Below are positions 9,764-19,900 of a stretch of DNA of 39,205 nt, in pieces (position 1 is the stretch's first letter; each line of letters opens with the position of its first letter). The notes beneath the pieces were generated by a model, which made no database searches, had not been told where the DNA came from, and saw only the letters and a program-made list of their open reading frames with translations. The translations under genes and the position numbers were made by a program. The stretch covers positions 1 to 39,205 of the forward strand of contig CANMDW010000034.1 of NCBI GenBank assembly GCA_947496705.1, written 5' to 3'. The stretch is from an uncultured Aquimarina sp. Lineage in GTDB: Bacteria; Bacteroidota; Bacteroidia; Flavobacteriales; Flavobacteriaceae.

Positions 9764-12700
9764 CTAATTTTCAATCCTAATTTTCTTCAAAACCTGCTGT
9801 TCTGCTGTTTTCATATTCAGGAAATACAAACCATTTGAAAATAGTGATACATCTAATTCAACATTATTGCTATCTTTCTTAAATTCTGTTGTTAATTCCT
9901 TTATTTTTCTACCTTGAAGGTCTAAAATCATTATATGTGCTGATGTTTTATATGCCGAATTATATAGCATCTGCAATTTATTTTTTGCAGGATTTGGGTA
10001 GATCAAAACCTCATCTTTTGTTACCGGTACCTCTAATGAAATTTTAGCAGATGAAGTGGCATTGTACAAATTACTTACCTCTGCAGCGGTTAGCGCATTG
10101 CTATATAACCTCACATCATCTATGGCTCCATTAAACCTATCTGCCAAACTTGATCTGTCTAGTGCTCCTGAAGAAAAACGATTGGTATTAGAGATAAATG
10201 ATACGCTATTGGTATTAGTACCCTCTAGTTGTCCGTCTACATAAAGTTTCCTGTTTGTATTACTTTCAAATACTCCGGTAATTAGATGCCATTGATTATC
10301 ATTAATATTGGCAGATCCAGTTAATTCCTGGCTTGAAGTATTTCTTCCTACAATCAATCCTTTTCCGCTCTTGACTCCAATAGTAAAATATTGATTAAAA
10401 GCATTTCCATTACCAAGATAGACCACCATCATTTTATTAGTACCTGTAAATTTCACCCATGCACTTAGGGTAAATGGGAATCCGGTAACCACTCCATTAC
10501 TTAATCTAACCACATCGTCGGTGCCATCAAAATCAAGTGCATTTTGATATTTTCCAGCTACAGCATTGGTTGCAAAGCTTAGTCCGCCCTGCAGGGTTCC
10601 ATCACGTCCATTGGACGTATCATCTGAAGCTATGGTTCCCGAAGTTTCATCAAACTTCCAAAACACCTCCAGGTCAGGATTTCCCCCACCTCCTGAGGTA
10701 TTCACCGTAATTGAAACTACCGAAGAAGAAGTAACTGCGGCACCATTGTCTGTCGCTTTTGCAGTTAAACTATAGCTTCCAGCTGATACATTGCTCCATG
10801 TGAAGCTGTATGGAGAGGTTGTATCTTCACCCAATTTAGTACTTCCTTCAAAGAATTCGACTTTGGTCACCGAACCATCACTATCTGTGGCACTGGCATT
10901 GATCACAATGGTATCGCCTTCGGCAAAACCGGCTCCATTTGAAGGAGAGGTAACATTCACAACAGGTGGGTTATTAGCTGCAGAATTTACATTAATGCTT
11001 ATTACCGATGAAGTAGTGGTTGCTCCGTTGTTATCTGTAGCACGTACTGTTAGACTATAGCTGCCAGCTGCCACATTTATCCAGTTAAAGCTATATGGCG
11101 AACTGGTATCTTCTCCTATAATCGTACTTCCCTGAAAAAATTCGACTTTGGTAACAGAACCATCAGGATCAGAAGCATTGGCATTGATCGTTATGGTATC
11201 ACCTTCAGTAAAACCAGTACCATTTGAAGGTGAGGTAATGCTTACAGTTGGAGGATTATTTGTTCCTCCTCCAGCAGTTTCTATGATGATTTCATCCAGA
11301 TTTCCAAAGTCTTGTCCTGTACTCTCAAAACGGATGGTATTTGTCGTTCCGCTATTGAGCGTTACAGAAAGATTCACACTATTATAAGAAGTCCAGGATC
11401 CTGTGCCGGTCATGGTGAGGCTTTGATTCACTCCATTGACAATAAGGTTTCCGGTACGGTTAGAATTGCCTAATGCATAACGATATGTAAGCGTTGCTGT
11501 TCCACCGGAGCCTCCATCTACATTATCAAATTGTGCTGACCCTCCATTTGAAGGAAAATTTATGTAGCCTGTTCCGTTATAACCAAAATTGCTTGATTCG
11601 ATTGCTGCACCGCCTCCTACAGTGGCATTTTCTGCCTGATAGGTAGTGGTTGGACCTCCTCCACCGGTATTATTTACCGTAATATTTACAGCCCCCGAGG
11701 TAGTGGTTGCTCCGTTGTTATCTGTAGCACGCGCTGTTAGACTATAGCTACCAGCTGCCACATTTGTCCAGTTAAAGCTATATGGTGAACTGGTGTCTTC
11801 TCCTATAATCGTACTTCCCTGAAAAAATTCAACTTTGGTAACAGTACCATCAGGATCAGAAGCATTGGCATTGATAGTCACAGTATCTCCTTCATTAAAG
11901 ATAGCTGCATTGGATGGTGAAGTGATACTAGCGCTTGGCGGGGTATTTCCTCCACCACTGGTTGAGACAGTCCAATTCAAAAAATCATAGGTTCGGGTCT
12001 GTCCTCCTTTGCTGATGGTGAGGATGTCTCCATCATAATCCTGATTCATCCATTGGTTACCCAACAACGGCCAATTTGTTGTCGTATAACTAACGGTGGT
12101 TCCATTGATCTTATCAAAATTTCTATAGCTGGTTTCCAACGTTGTTCCATCAAGTGCCGCATAGGAAATCGCAGGGCCTGAGGAAAAAGAAATAGCATCA
12201 AATTTAGGGTCGACAGCAGATTTGAAAGCATTTAATGACGCATAATCAGATCCTGATACCACTTCTACCACTAAGCCGATATCACTATTAGAATTTTTTT
12301 GAAAAGTCTCTGAAGAAGACGTCCAGTTAAATGTTTGTGTTAATACAAAAGCCATCTTGATCGTACCATAATCCAGATAAACTCGCCCTGTTGATGAAGC
12401 ATTATTGATTACCGAAGTATAGTTTGTAGGAACCCATCCTTTTACAAACTTTCTGGTAGCACTGCTCAAATCATATACTCCTACCAGTGTTCCTTTGTTT
12501 TGGAGCACTTGTTCCCATTCGGTTTCTCCGTTATCATTATTATCATTATAAGGATTCTTAATAAAAAAAGTACTTTTTCCGCTTGGTTTTTTCCAGTTTA
12601 CAGCCCATCGTTGAAACTGAAGGTTGGCCTTAAAATCATTACCCGTCCATGCTTCATGCTGACTGTATAATCCCCAATCGTTTGTGAGGTAGGACACCAG

Positions 12701-13651
12701 ATAAAAACGCATTTGATTGGTGAATTTATGAAGCTCTTTGTGGGTAAAATCGGTAGACCTGTCGTTGGCGATATCATTAAATATGGCTGGCACTCTGAAA
12801 TCAGAAACACATGATTGTACTGAAAAAGCATGGTCACTAAACTGATCAAAACCTAATGGATTGGGACCATCATAATGGAGCCACAAAGGCATTGTAGCCC
12901 CACGATACTCATTTTGAGCCCGAAAAGGGACCCGGGTTCTTTCTGAAGCTGCCACCCAATGACCACTTAACCATTTTACTGCAGCCGAGGTCATGAGCCA
13001 CTCTGCTGTTAATTTTGCCTTATTTTGCAGACCGGCATTTGTGGCAAAGTCGGCCACTGATCGTAATCCGCCGTAATGGAATACAAAATAGGTAGGTGAG
13101 TTATGCTCACGCTGACCGATATGCACATAGCGATCTGTGATATCATTCAAAAAGATCTCACCTGTAGGATCACTGGCACTATAATTACTTGCAAAAGATT
13201 CTCCGGGCCAGGTTTGCTGTGCCAGGTAACGGCCTGCTGCAGACATCATCTGTTTATTAGACGTATTATGATTGCTCCATTGGGTGGTAGTGGTCAGCTT
13301 GGTCTTAAACTGATTCTTCAAATTTTGATCCATCACCTGATTCCATCTGAGATAGCACTCCATGGCTCCCCAGAGCTGAAAAGCAGGATCGTTGGTATTT
13401 AACAAACCTATTGCGTCTAGTGCCTGGGAATTTCCACCAGAAATATTTCCTTTCTCGTATTTTGCCTGTGCATACCAAAATGCAAATTTGGGGTCTGTAT
13501 CAGTTCGAGCTGAAGCCCAATTTAAAATTTCATTTTTGCGTGCATCAAAGGTTTGTGCCAAAACTGGTGATATAAAAAACCCTGAAACCAACAGGAGTGT
13601 AAAAAATATTTTGACAAAGTTGTTATAAAGGTGGGGTATATTTGTTATCAT
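9764..13651 (-). CDS. Giant T9SS-secreted putative polysaccharide-degrading enzyme A (paralog of B)
   Basis: The 1295-residue protein has a signal peptide ending SPVLAQ (about residue 33). Residues about 34-560 are homologous to the N-domain of the next gene. Shared motifs are FW(Y/F)AQA, SDPTG, H(N/D)SPxYxxFH (His183, Tyr188, His192), GH (230-231) and QNEY (246-249), with later matches such as EQVxQ followed by VYD. The domains that follow are a Big_9-type Ig domain (about 568-665), a CBM6-like module (about 668-790), two more Big_9 domains (about 797-985), a LamG domain (about 993-1205) and a T9SS sorting domain (IYPNPAKNKLQML onwards). The accessory modules differ in order and type from enzyme B, so a common catalytic-like domain was combined with different binding modules. 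It probably acts outside or on the cell surface. No catalytic family is assigned. Confidence 0.85.
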   Translation of the reverse strand: MITNIPHLYNNFVKIFFTLLLVSGFFISPVLAQTFDARKNEILNWASARTDTDPKFAFWYAQAKYEKGNISGGNSQALDAIGLLNTNDPAFQLWGAMECYLRWNQVMDQNLKNQFKTKLTTTTQWSNHNTSNKQMMSAAGRYLAQQTWPGESFASNYSASDPTGEIFLNDITDRYVHIGQREHNSPTYFVFHYGGLRSVADFATNAGLQNKAKLTAEWLMTSAAVKWLSGHWVAASERTRVPFRAQNEYRGATMPLWLHYDGPNPLGFDQFSDHAFSVQSCVSDFRVPAIFNDIANDRSTDFTHKELHKFTNQMRFYLVSYLTNDWGLYSQHEAWTGNDFKANLQFQRWAVNWKKPSGKSTFFIKNPYNDNNDNGETEWEQVLQNKGTLVGVYDLSSATRKFVKGWVPTNYTSVINNASSTGRVYLDYGTIKMAFVLTQTFNWTSSSETFQKNSNSDIGLVVEVVSGSDYASLNAFKSAVDPKFDAISFSSGPAISYAALDGTTLETSYRNFDKINGTTVSYTTTNWPLLGNQWMNQDYDGDILTISKGGQTRTYDFLNWTVSTSGGGNTPPSASITSPSNAAIFNEGDTVTINANASDPDGTVTKVEFFQGSTIIGEDTSSPYSFNWTNVAAGSYSLTARATDNNGATTTSGAVNITVNNTGGGGPTTTYQAENATVGGGAAIESSNFGYNGTGYINFPSNGGSAQFDNVDGGSGGTATLTYRYALGNSNRTGNLIVNGVNQSLTMTGTGSWTSYNSVNLSVTLNSGTTNTIRFESTGQDFGNLDEIIIETAGGGTNNPPTVSITSPSNGTGFTEGDTITINANASDPDGSVTKVEFFQGSTIIGEDTSSPYSFNWINVAAGSYSLTVRATDNNGATTTSSVISINVNSAANNPPVVNVTSPSNGAGFAEGDTIVINASATDSDGSVTKVEFFEGSTKLGEDTTSPYSFTWSNVSAGSYSLTAKATDNGAAVTSSSVVSITVNTSGGGGNPDLEVFWKFDETSGTIASDDTSNGRDGTLQGGLSFATNAVAGKYQNALDFDGTDDVVRLSNGVVTGFPFTLSAWVKFTGTNKMMVVYLGNGNAFNQYFTIGVKSGKGLIVGRNTSSQELTGSANINDNQWHLITGVFESNTNRKLYVDGQLEGTNTNSVSFISNTNRFSSGALDRSSLADRFNGAIDDVRLYSNALTAAEVSNLYNATSSAKISLEVPVTKDEVLIYPNPAKNKLQMLYNSAYKTSAHIMILDLQGRKIKELTTEFKKDSNNVELDVSLFSNGLYFLNMKTAEQQVLKKIRIEN
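11011..11900. repeat. Near-identical DNA copies of Ig-like module within enzyme A
   Basis: The stretch beginning TAGTGGTTGCTCCGTTG at 11014 recurs almost base for base at 11701, an offset of 687 bases (229 codons). The similarity continues for about 190 bases. These segments encode Big_9 modules 2 and 1. The third module (about 10730-10930) is clearly more diverged at the DNA level. High nucleotide identity implies recent duplication or gene conversion. Confidence 0.8.
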
Positions 13652-13960
13652 TTTATTCGTTTTTAAAGGTTGTGTTTTATACTATTTAAATCAACTACCT
13701 TTCAATAACTTATAACTGAAAAATAGTAATGGTCAACATTTATGTGCTAGCACTACTAATTTCATAGCATTGTATTTTTTTTAATATAATGAAGCGTTCC
13801 AAAGTTTTGTTTTGGAGGTTTAGCTCAATATTTATAGTATACTGATGGGGCTTTTCGCAAAGGTTTCTGATCTAAAAATGCCTTTAAAAAACACTAGTGA
13901 ATAAAACAATGATAATGGCATTTTGTAACTATTTCAATAAGACGAACTCATTTGAACTCT
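13652..13960. other. 309-bp intergenic region between GH105 and enzyme A
   Basis: No ORF or RNA gene is visible in this AT-rich stretch. It separates the GH105 stop from the enzyme A start, so enzyme A may have its own promoter here. I could not place a convincing Bacteroidetes -33/-7 pair. A sequence at 13941-13963 (GACGAACTCATTTGAACTC) resembles an intergenic repeat also found at 26666 and 31275. Confidence 0.5.
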
Positions 13961-15229
13961 TTATTTTTTATCAATTTTCTTTTGAAGTTTTTTCATTCTA
14001 TGTATTTCGGTACCGGCCAATAAGGTGGTTGCCAGACCGTGAGTGTCGTTAACAGACTTGGGGCGATTATAATAAAAGGGGGCATTGATCTCTACATGGG
14101 TTCCTACACAGATATCTTTGATCTGTGCGTCTTCGGTAATGTTGTTTTTAAGGCCTCTCCAGCCTTGTTGAGCTGCAATGCTGTAATAATCAGGAATCCA
14201 TCCTTCATTTACTGCTCTTGCGATGCTGTAGGTAAACATGGCAGTGCAAGAGGATTCTTCATAAGAATCTACTTTATTTAATACCTGATGCCATCGGCCT
14301 GAGCTTCCCTGATGCCGAATGATCCCTCGTATATGTTGCTGAAGTATCTCTAATAATTCATTTCGTTTTGGGTGATCGGCAGGTAATACATTAAGCAGCT
14401 CGATTTGTGCCATCATGATCCAACCATTGGCTCTACCCCAATAGGCGGGTGTATGTTCTTTTGTAGGAAAGATATAAGCATGATTATATAAGCGATCATT
14501 TTTATCATACAGATACTTGGTAAAATTAATGATCTGTTTTGCTGCGTCATCATAGTATTTATGATCTCCTGTAAACTGGCCCATTTTAACCAAAAAGATA
14601 CAGGACATATACAAATCATCACCCCATAATGTCATTTCTACCGGATGATCTCTCACAAAAGTGCCATCATCGTGCCGTGATTGCACATTGCTGATATAGT
14701 CTGCCGCTTTATCGATATATATTTTATATCGGGGATCTTTTTTAATTTTATAAGTTTCAATCAATGCTGCGCCCATAGTACCGCAATTGTCTAGCATAGA
14801 CATTTGAAAATAGCGGAACAGGGAAGGTTTTTTTACCTTTTTGTTGTATAACTTTTTAAAATAATCCAGTTGATCAAAAGCATATGCATAATTATTTGTG
14901 ACATAATTCGAATATTTGGGGTCTTGAAGTACCTCGGCCATTCTAAAGAGTGACAAATTGAGTACTCCGTTTTCATAATGCCAGTCTACATATTTGCTTT
15001 TTAGCTTTATATCTGCTGAAACAGCCAGACCCTTACTGTTGCTATAAGTTTCTCCTGTCTTATGGTTGATTAATTGTAAGGAAGTAGTTTCGAGTACTTT
15101 ATCTGCCAAAAAACGTATGGTATTTTCTTCGGTTTTGAATACTTTTTTGTTTTGCCCCATCAATGATGTGACAAAAAAAACACCGACTATTAGTAAAATA
15201 TGTTTTTGGTATTTTCCCTTAGTGATCAT
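13961..15229 (-). CDS. GH105/GH88 family unsaturated uronyl hydrolase
   Basis: This 422-residue protein has the (alpha/alpha)6 unsaturated uronidase fold signatures: DWHYENG (82-88), GDDLYMS (203-209, the family's catalytic aspartate region) and WGRANGW (264-270), followed by GRWHQVL. These enzymes remove the 4,5-unsaturated uronic acid left at the non-reducing end by polysaccharide lyases, acting by hydration of the double bond. A signal peptide ending LMGQ suggests periplasmic location. It lies downstream of SusD behind a terminator-like hairpin and upstream of the two giant proteins. Its presence with KduI and KduD is the main evidence that this PUL handles lyase products. I favour GH105 over GH88, but they are close relatives and the uronate's partner sugar is unknown. 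Confidence 0.88.
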   Translation of the reverse strand: MITKGKYQKHILLIVGVFFVTSLMGQNKKVFKTEENTIRFLADKVLETTSLQLINHKTGETYSNSKGLAVSADIKLKSKYVDWHYENGVLNLSLFRMAEVLQDPKYSNYVTNNYAYAFDQLDYFKKLYNKKVKKPSLFRYFQMSMLDNCGTMGAALIETYKIKKDPRYKIYIDKAADYISNVQSRHDDGTFVRDHPVEMTLWGDDLYMSCIFLVKMGQFTGDHKYYDDAAKQIINFTKYLYDKNDRLYNHAYIFPTKEHTPAYWGRANGWIMMAQIELLNVLPADHPKRNELLEILQQHIRGIIRHQGSSGRWHQVLNKVDSYEESSCTAMFTYSIARAVNEGWIPDYYSIAAQQGWRGLKNNITEDAQIKDICVGTHVEINAPFYYNRPKSVNDTHGLATTLLAGTEIHRMKKLQKKIDKK

Positions 15230-15296
15230 TGTACTATGTAATTCCTTAAATTGATTATTTTAAACTTTATACAACAAGATACTCATTTTACCAGTT

Positions 15297-15329
15297 AAAA
15301 AAGGTAGGTTGGCTGTTGCCAACCTACCT
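15297..15329 (-). terminator. Rho-independent terminator/attenuator downstream of susD
   Basis: A perfect 12-bp inverted repeat (AGGTAGGTTGGC at 15302-15313, GCCAACCTACCT at 15318-15329) encloses a 4-base loop. In the minus-strand transcript it is followed directly by six U residues (plus-strand A at 15297-15302). It sits between susD and the GH105 gene, where it would lower transcription of the enzyme genes relative to susCD. Confidence 0.85.
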
Positions 15330-15422
15330 GACTAACTCAAATAAACTTAAAAAACTATATTCTCTGACTGATTATTCTTATGAATAACTACAAATCAATT
15401 TATGTAAACATTCACTTTTTTA

Positions 15423-16934
15423 TTAATTACCTGATCCATCTGCATATCCGGGATTTTGGGTAATGGCAGGATTCAGTCTTCTTTCATCATCGGGTATTGG
15501 GAACAATATGTGGAACGGCTGGATATTGTCTTTAGCAAATTGATCCTGTGCCATCACCTCCAGAAATGTACCCCACCGGATCAGATCGAACCGTCGTTTT
15601 CCCTCCATACACAATTCGAGTTCTCTTTCTAACCGAACCGCATCTCTGAACTGTTCTTTGGTAAGTCCGCTTAATGGGGATAACCCTGCTCTATCTCTTA
15701 CTTCATTGATGGCATCATAGGCGTCTTGTGTTGGGCCATTGGCCTCATTATCAGCTTCAGCGATCATGAGTAGTACCTCGGCATATCTCATTACGGGAAT
15801 AGCATTGGAGTTACGGTTACTTTGATCTCCAAAACTTTCAGGAGGACGATCTGAATCCCAATATTTTCTGTAGTGGGGATGTCGTCCCCGGTTACCATCT
15901 CTAAATTCGGTAAATGGCACTATTCTCACAGGATCTACCAAAGAATCAATAAATTCTATAGCTACCGATACTTCTCTTCGAATATCACCAAGGGTAAATT
16001 TGTTATAAAATTCAATATTGGCATTAAAATCTCCGCTTCCTGCATAGTCGACTCCACTTACCCGAGGTCTAGTTCTGTTATTTATCAAAGATCGGGTATC
16101 CCCTCCGTCCAGGCTTCGTTGTCCGGCTATGAGGATTTCATTATTGTTTTTGTTTTCGATCTGCCACAAATCTCTGTAGCGTGGTACAAGGCTGTATTTC
16201 CCAAGTGCTTTTACTTCTTTGGCTTTTGCTGCGGCCTGTGCCCATCTATCTACATTAACGGCGTTTCCAGACATTACCATATATGCACGAGCCAAAGCTG
16301 CTTTGGCAAACGACTCATCGGGAAGCCATCCGGGAAATGACCACTCATGTCCTTCCAACAATACTTCGGCATCCTGCAGATCCTGAACGATCTGTTCGTA
16401 AACGTCGAGTACGGGAGCTCTCAGCGTTCCTGAAGCTTCTGCTACATTATCAATTGGATCTATTAAAAGCGGTACCTCTCCAAAATGTTGTACAAGATCA
16501 GAATACAGATACGCTCTCCAGGCTTTGGCCGCGCCAAGATAAGTTGGAGCCCAGTCTTCTTCTGAATTCTCAAGGCTCACAACAATAAAATTCATTTCAT
16601 TCACTCCCTGATACAATTCTCTCCACGCTCTCGTTACTTCTCCATTCGTAGTGGAAATGGTATAAAAATTCATGTCTCCACGACCATTATCTCCAAGATT
16701 ACGTCTGGTTCCTCCATTATCTGCGCCTACTTCGTTCAAAAACATCAAGGCACGCTCAAAATACCCTCCACTATTATGGAGGTGGTTCAATGATGGGCCA
16801 AATAATGACTGGATATCTCCCTCGGTAGTGGGAAAGTTATTTGGAGATACTATTAAAGGGTCTTCTTCCAGGTACTCATTACAAGAGACCAAGACGGTCA
16901 TTAGTATGATAAGACTATATATGATTTTCTTCAT
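15423..16934 (-). CDS. SusD/RagB family glycan-binding outer-membrane lipoprotein
   Basis: The 503-residue SusD homolog has a lipoprotein signal (VLVSC, Cys18) followed by the typical EYLEEDP start. The classical C-terminal motifs RYAEVLLMIAEA, INEVRDRAGL and ERELELCMEGKRRFDLIRWG are present. SusD proteins sit on the cell surface as a lid on the partner SusC channel and bind incoming oligosaccharides. The gene starts 18 bases after the susC stop, so the pair is co-transcribed. A strong hairpin terminator follows it. The sequence does not reveal which glycan is bound. Confidence 0.95.
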   Translation of the reverse strand: MKKIIYSLIILMTVLVSCNEYLEEDPLIVSPNNFPTTEGDIQSLFGPSLNHLHNSGGYFERALMFLNEVGADNGGTRRNLGDNGRGDMNFYTISTTNGEVTRAWRELYQGVNEMNFIVVSLENSEEDWAPTYLGAAKAWRAYLYSDLVQHFGEVPLLIDPIDNVAEASGTLRAPVLDVYEQIVQDLQDAEVLLEGHEWSFPGWLPDESFAKAALARAYMVMSGNAVNVDRWAQAAAKAKEVKALGKYSLVPRYRDLWQIENKNNNEILIAGQRSLDGGDTRSLINNRTRPRVSGVDYAGSGDFNANIEFYNKFTLGDIRREVSVAIEFIDSLVDPVRIVPFTEFRDGNRGRHPHYRKYWDSDRPPESFGDQSNRNSNAIPVMRYAEVLLMIAEADNEANGPTQDAYDAINEVRDRAGLSPLSGLTKEQFRDAVRLERELELCMEGKRRFDLIRWGTFLEVMAQDQFAKDNIQPFHILFPIPDDERRLNPAITQNPGYADGSGN

Positions 16935-16952
16935 AACTATTATTTTTAACTG

Positions 16953-19900
16953 TTAAAATGTTGCATTTATCCCGAAGGTGAATGTACGTACACCAGGGTA
17001 GGATCCCTGATCATATCCTAAGAATACATTTTCATTGGATACTGTACCGGTACCTCCTCTTGAATTTACCTCGGGATCATACCCCGGGTAATCTGAGATC
17101 AGGAACAAATTCTGTGCTCCGATATAGAACCGTAACTGCTCCATTTTCAAGTTATCCAAAACAGGTTTTGGCAAGGTATACCCTAACGCTATGTTCTGTA
17201 ATCGAATATAAGAACCATCTTCCAGATATCTTGTAGACATAGCTCCAGGATCCTGATCCACAGCCTGCATTGTGTTGGAAGTTCCTTCTCCGTCCCATGC
17301 ACCTAGCACTTCCGGTAACAAGTTATCCTCAGTAATCGGCCTCAGCAGTCGATACTTTGTTGCCCAAAATACATCTCCACCATAGGAACCTTGAAGCGTG
17401 AAATTCAAATCAAAGTTTTTGTAACTAAAGTTATTGGTGAAACCCCATACAAAATCTGGTTGTGGATCACCGATAATACCTCTATCATCATTATCAACAT
17501 CCCCGTCTCCATCTCGATCACGGAATCTTACCGTTCCAGGAGCAGCTCCTGCCTGTCCACTTGCATCAGCTTCTTCCTGGGTTTGGTAAATTCCATCAAA
17601 AATAAATCCAAAAAATGCCCCCAAAGTCTCTCCTTCTCTTAGAATAGAAGTTTCACGAATGGCTTGAGGAACACTATTTCCATTGAATTGTATGATCTCG
17701 TCCACATTTTCGTCTCCGATCTCAACGATTTCATTCCGGTTAAAAAAGATATTAAAATTGCTACTCCATTTGAATGCACCGTTTGTATTTACGGTATTCA
17801 ATGAAAACTCCATCCCCTCATTCGTCATTTTACCTACATTCTGGGTTTGTGTTTCGAAACCGGTGTAATCTGGAAGCGGTCTTCTATAAAGCAGATCGGT
17901 AGTTTCTTTTTCATAGTATTCTGCCGTTAAAGCAATACGTCTATTAAACAGGCTTAGATCAAGACCAAAGTTTAAGGTAGCAGTAGTCTCCCATTTCAGA
18001 TCGGGGTTTGCTACTCTTCCCGGAAGCACTCCATTAAAAAGCACGGATTCTCCATTAGAATAATCCTGACCGGTTCTGAAAGATGCCAGAGATTGATAAG
18101 GACCAATATTTGGGCTTCCGGCTTCACCATAACTGGCTCTTAATTTAAAGTCACTAAACAGATTCTGGTCTGCCATAAAAGGTTCGTTGGCAATATTCCA
18201 ACCTGCAGAAACCGACGGAAAGTATCCCCATTTATTATTTTCTGCAAATACCGAAGCTCCATCTGCCCTGAAAGCAGCTGTAAACAAATATCTGCTATCA
18301 AAGTTATAATTTAACCTTCCTAAGAATGAAGTAATTCTTTCTTTTGATACATCGGTTTCAACAGGGCCTATCACATTGGCCGATTGAATGGAATTAAAGC
18401 CCAGATCATCACTAGAGAAACCAACTCCTTTCATAAAAAATTCATCTTCATTATCCTCCTGGAGGGTAAAACCTCCTAATACCGTCAGGTTATGTTTGTC
18501 GGCAAAGGTGTTTTTATAAGTAAGGGTATTCTCAAATAATATTCGGTCTCTTTTTGTAGACCTTATTTCAGCTGTTCCCGGATCTGGCGTTAACAGCTCT
18601 ATGCCTTCATACGTTTGTTGTAATAAATCCTGAACCACATATCCCAAATTTAATCGATACGTAAGTCCTTCAAATAATTCTACATCACTATAGAAGTTAC
18701 CAATCAAATAGTTATTGGTTCGTAAATCTTGTCTTTGATTAATTAACCTTGCGGGATTTTCCAAATCTGTGTTTAAGTCTTCATTATCGAATCTAAGAAA
18801 ATCTCCGGTTGCAGGGTCGGTAATGGGAAACACTGGAGGAGCTCTTAATGCCAAAATAGTAGCCGCAGAGGTACCACCTATCCTAATCAGGTTATTTTTG
18901 GTACGACTGAAGGAAAGGTTGTTACCAATAGTAATGCGATCACTCAGTTTTTGTTCCAGATTCATTCGTAAAGTTAACCGTTCAAAATCGGAGCCTTCAA
19001 TAATTCCATCTTGATCAAAAAAACTGGAAGACAATAAATAACTGGTTTCTTCATTACCTCCCGAAAACGAAATCTGATAATTTTGCATTAAAGCACCCTC
19101 AAAAATTTCATCCTGCCAATCGGTATCGGCATCATATGGAGGAGGTACATAATCAGGATCCAGGGCGCTCTGTACCTGATTGAATCCTTCAGCATCCAAA
19201 AGATCAATAGTTTTGGCTACAGTTTGCCAACCGGTATACATATCAAAATTTACTTTTGTCTTTCCTTTACCTTTCTTTGTGGTAATGATAATCACCCCAT
19301 TAGAACCCCGTGCACCATAAATGGCAGTTGCTGAAGCGTCTTTTAATACTTCAACAGACTCTATATCACTAGGATTTACATAAAACAAATCTCCACCAAT
19401 CATTCCATCGATCACAATTAATGGGTTGTTGTTTCCCTGTATTGAGTTATTACCTCTAAGACGTATTTGTAAGGTATTTCCAGGCTGACCACCTGTAGTG
19501 TTTATCTGAAGTCCAGGAACTCTTGCTTTCAATGATTCTTCAATACGAGGCACAGGAATCTCGACAACATCTTCACCCGAGACCGATACCACCGAACTCG
19601 TAAGATCACTTCTTCGCTGGGTACCATACCCAACCACCACGATTTGCTCGAGTGTATTGATGTCGGGACTCAATTGCACATCGACAACCGATTTTCCGGC
19701 AATGGCTATTTCCTGACTCAGGTACCCCAGATAGGTAAAAACTAAGGTAGTAGCATTATCAGGGGCTTTTATGGTATAATTCCCATCAAAATCTGAAACC
19801 GCTCCTATCGATGCTCCTTTTACCTGCACACTGGCACCGGGCATTGGTTGTCCGTTTTCATCGGTTATAGTACCGGTAATGGTACGTTCTTGTATAGATG

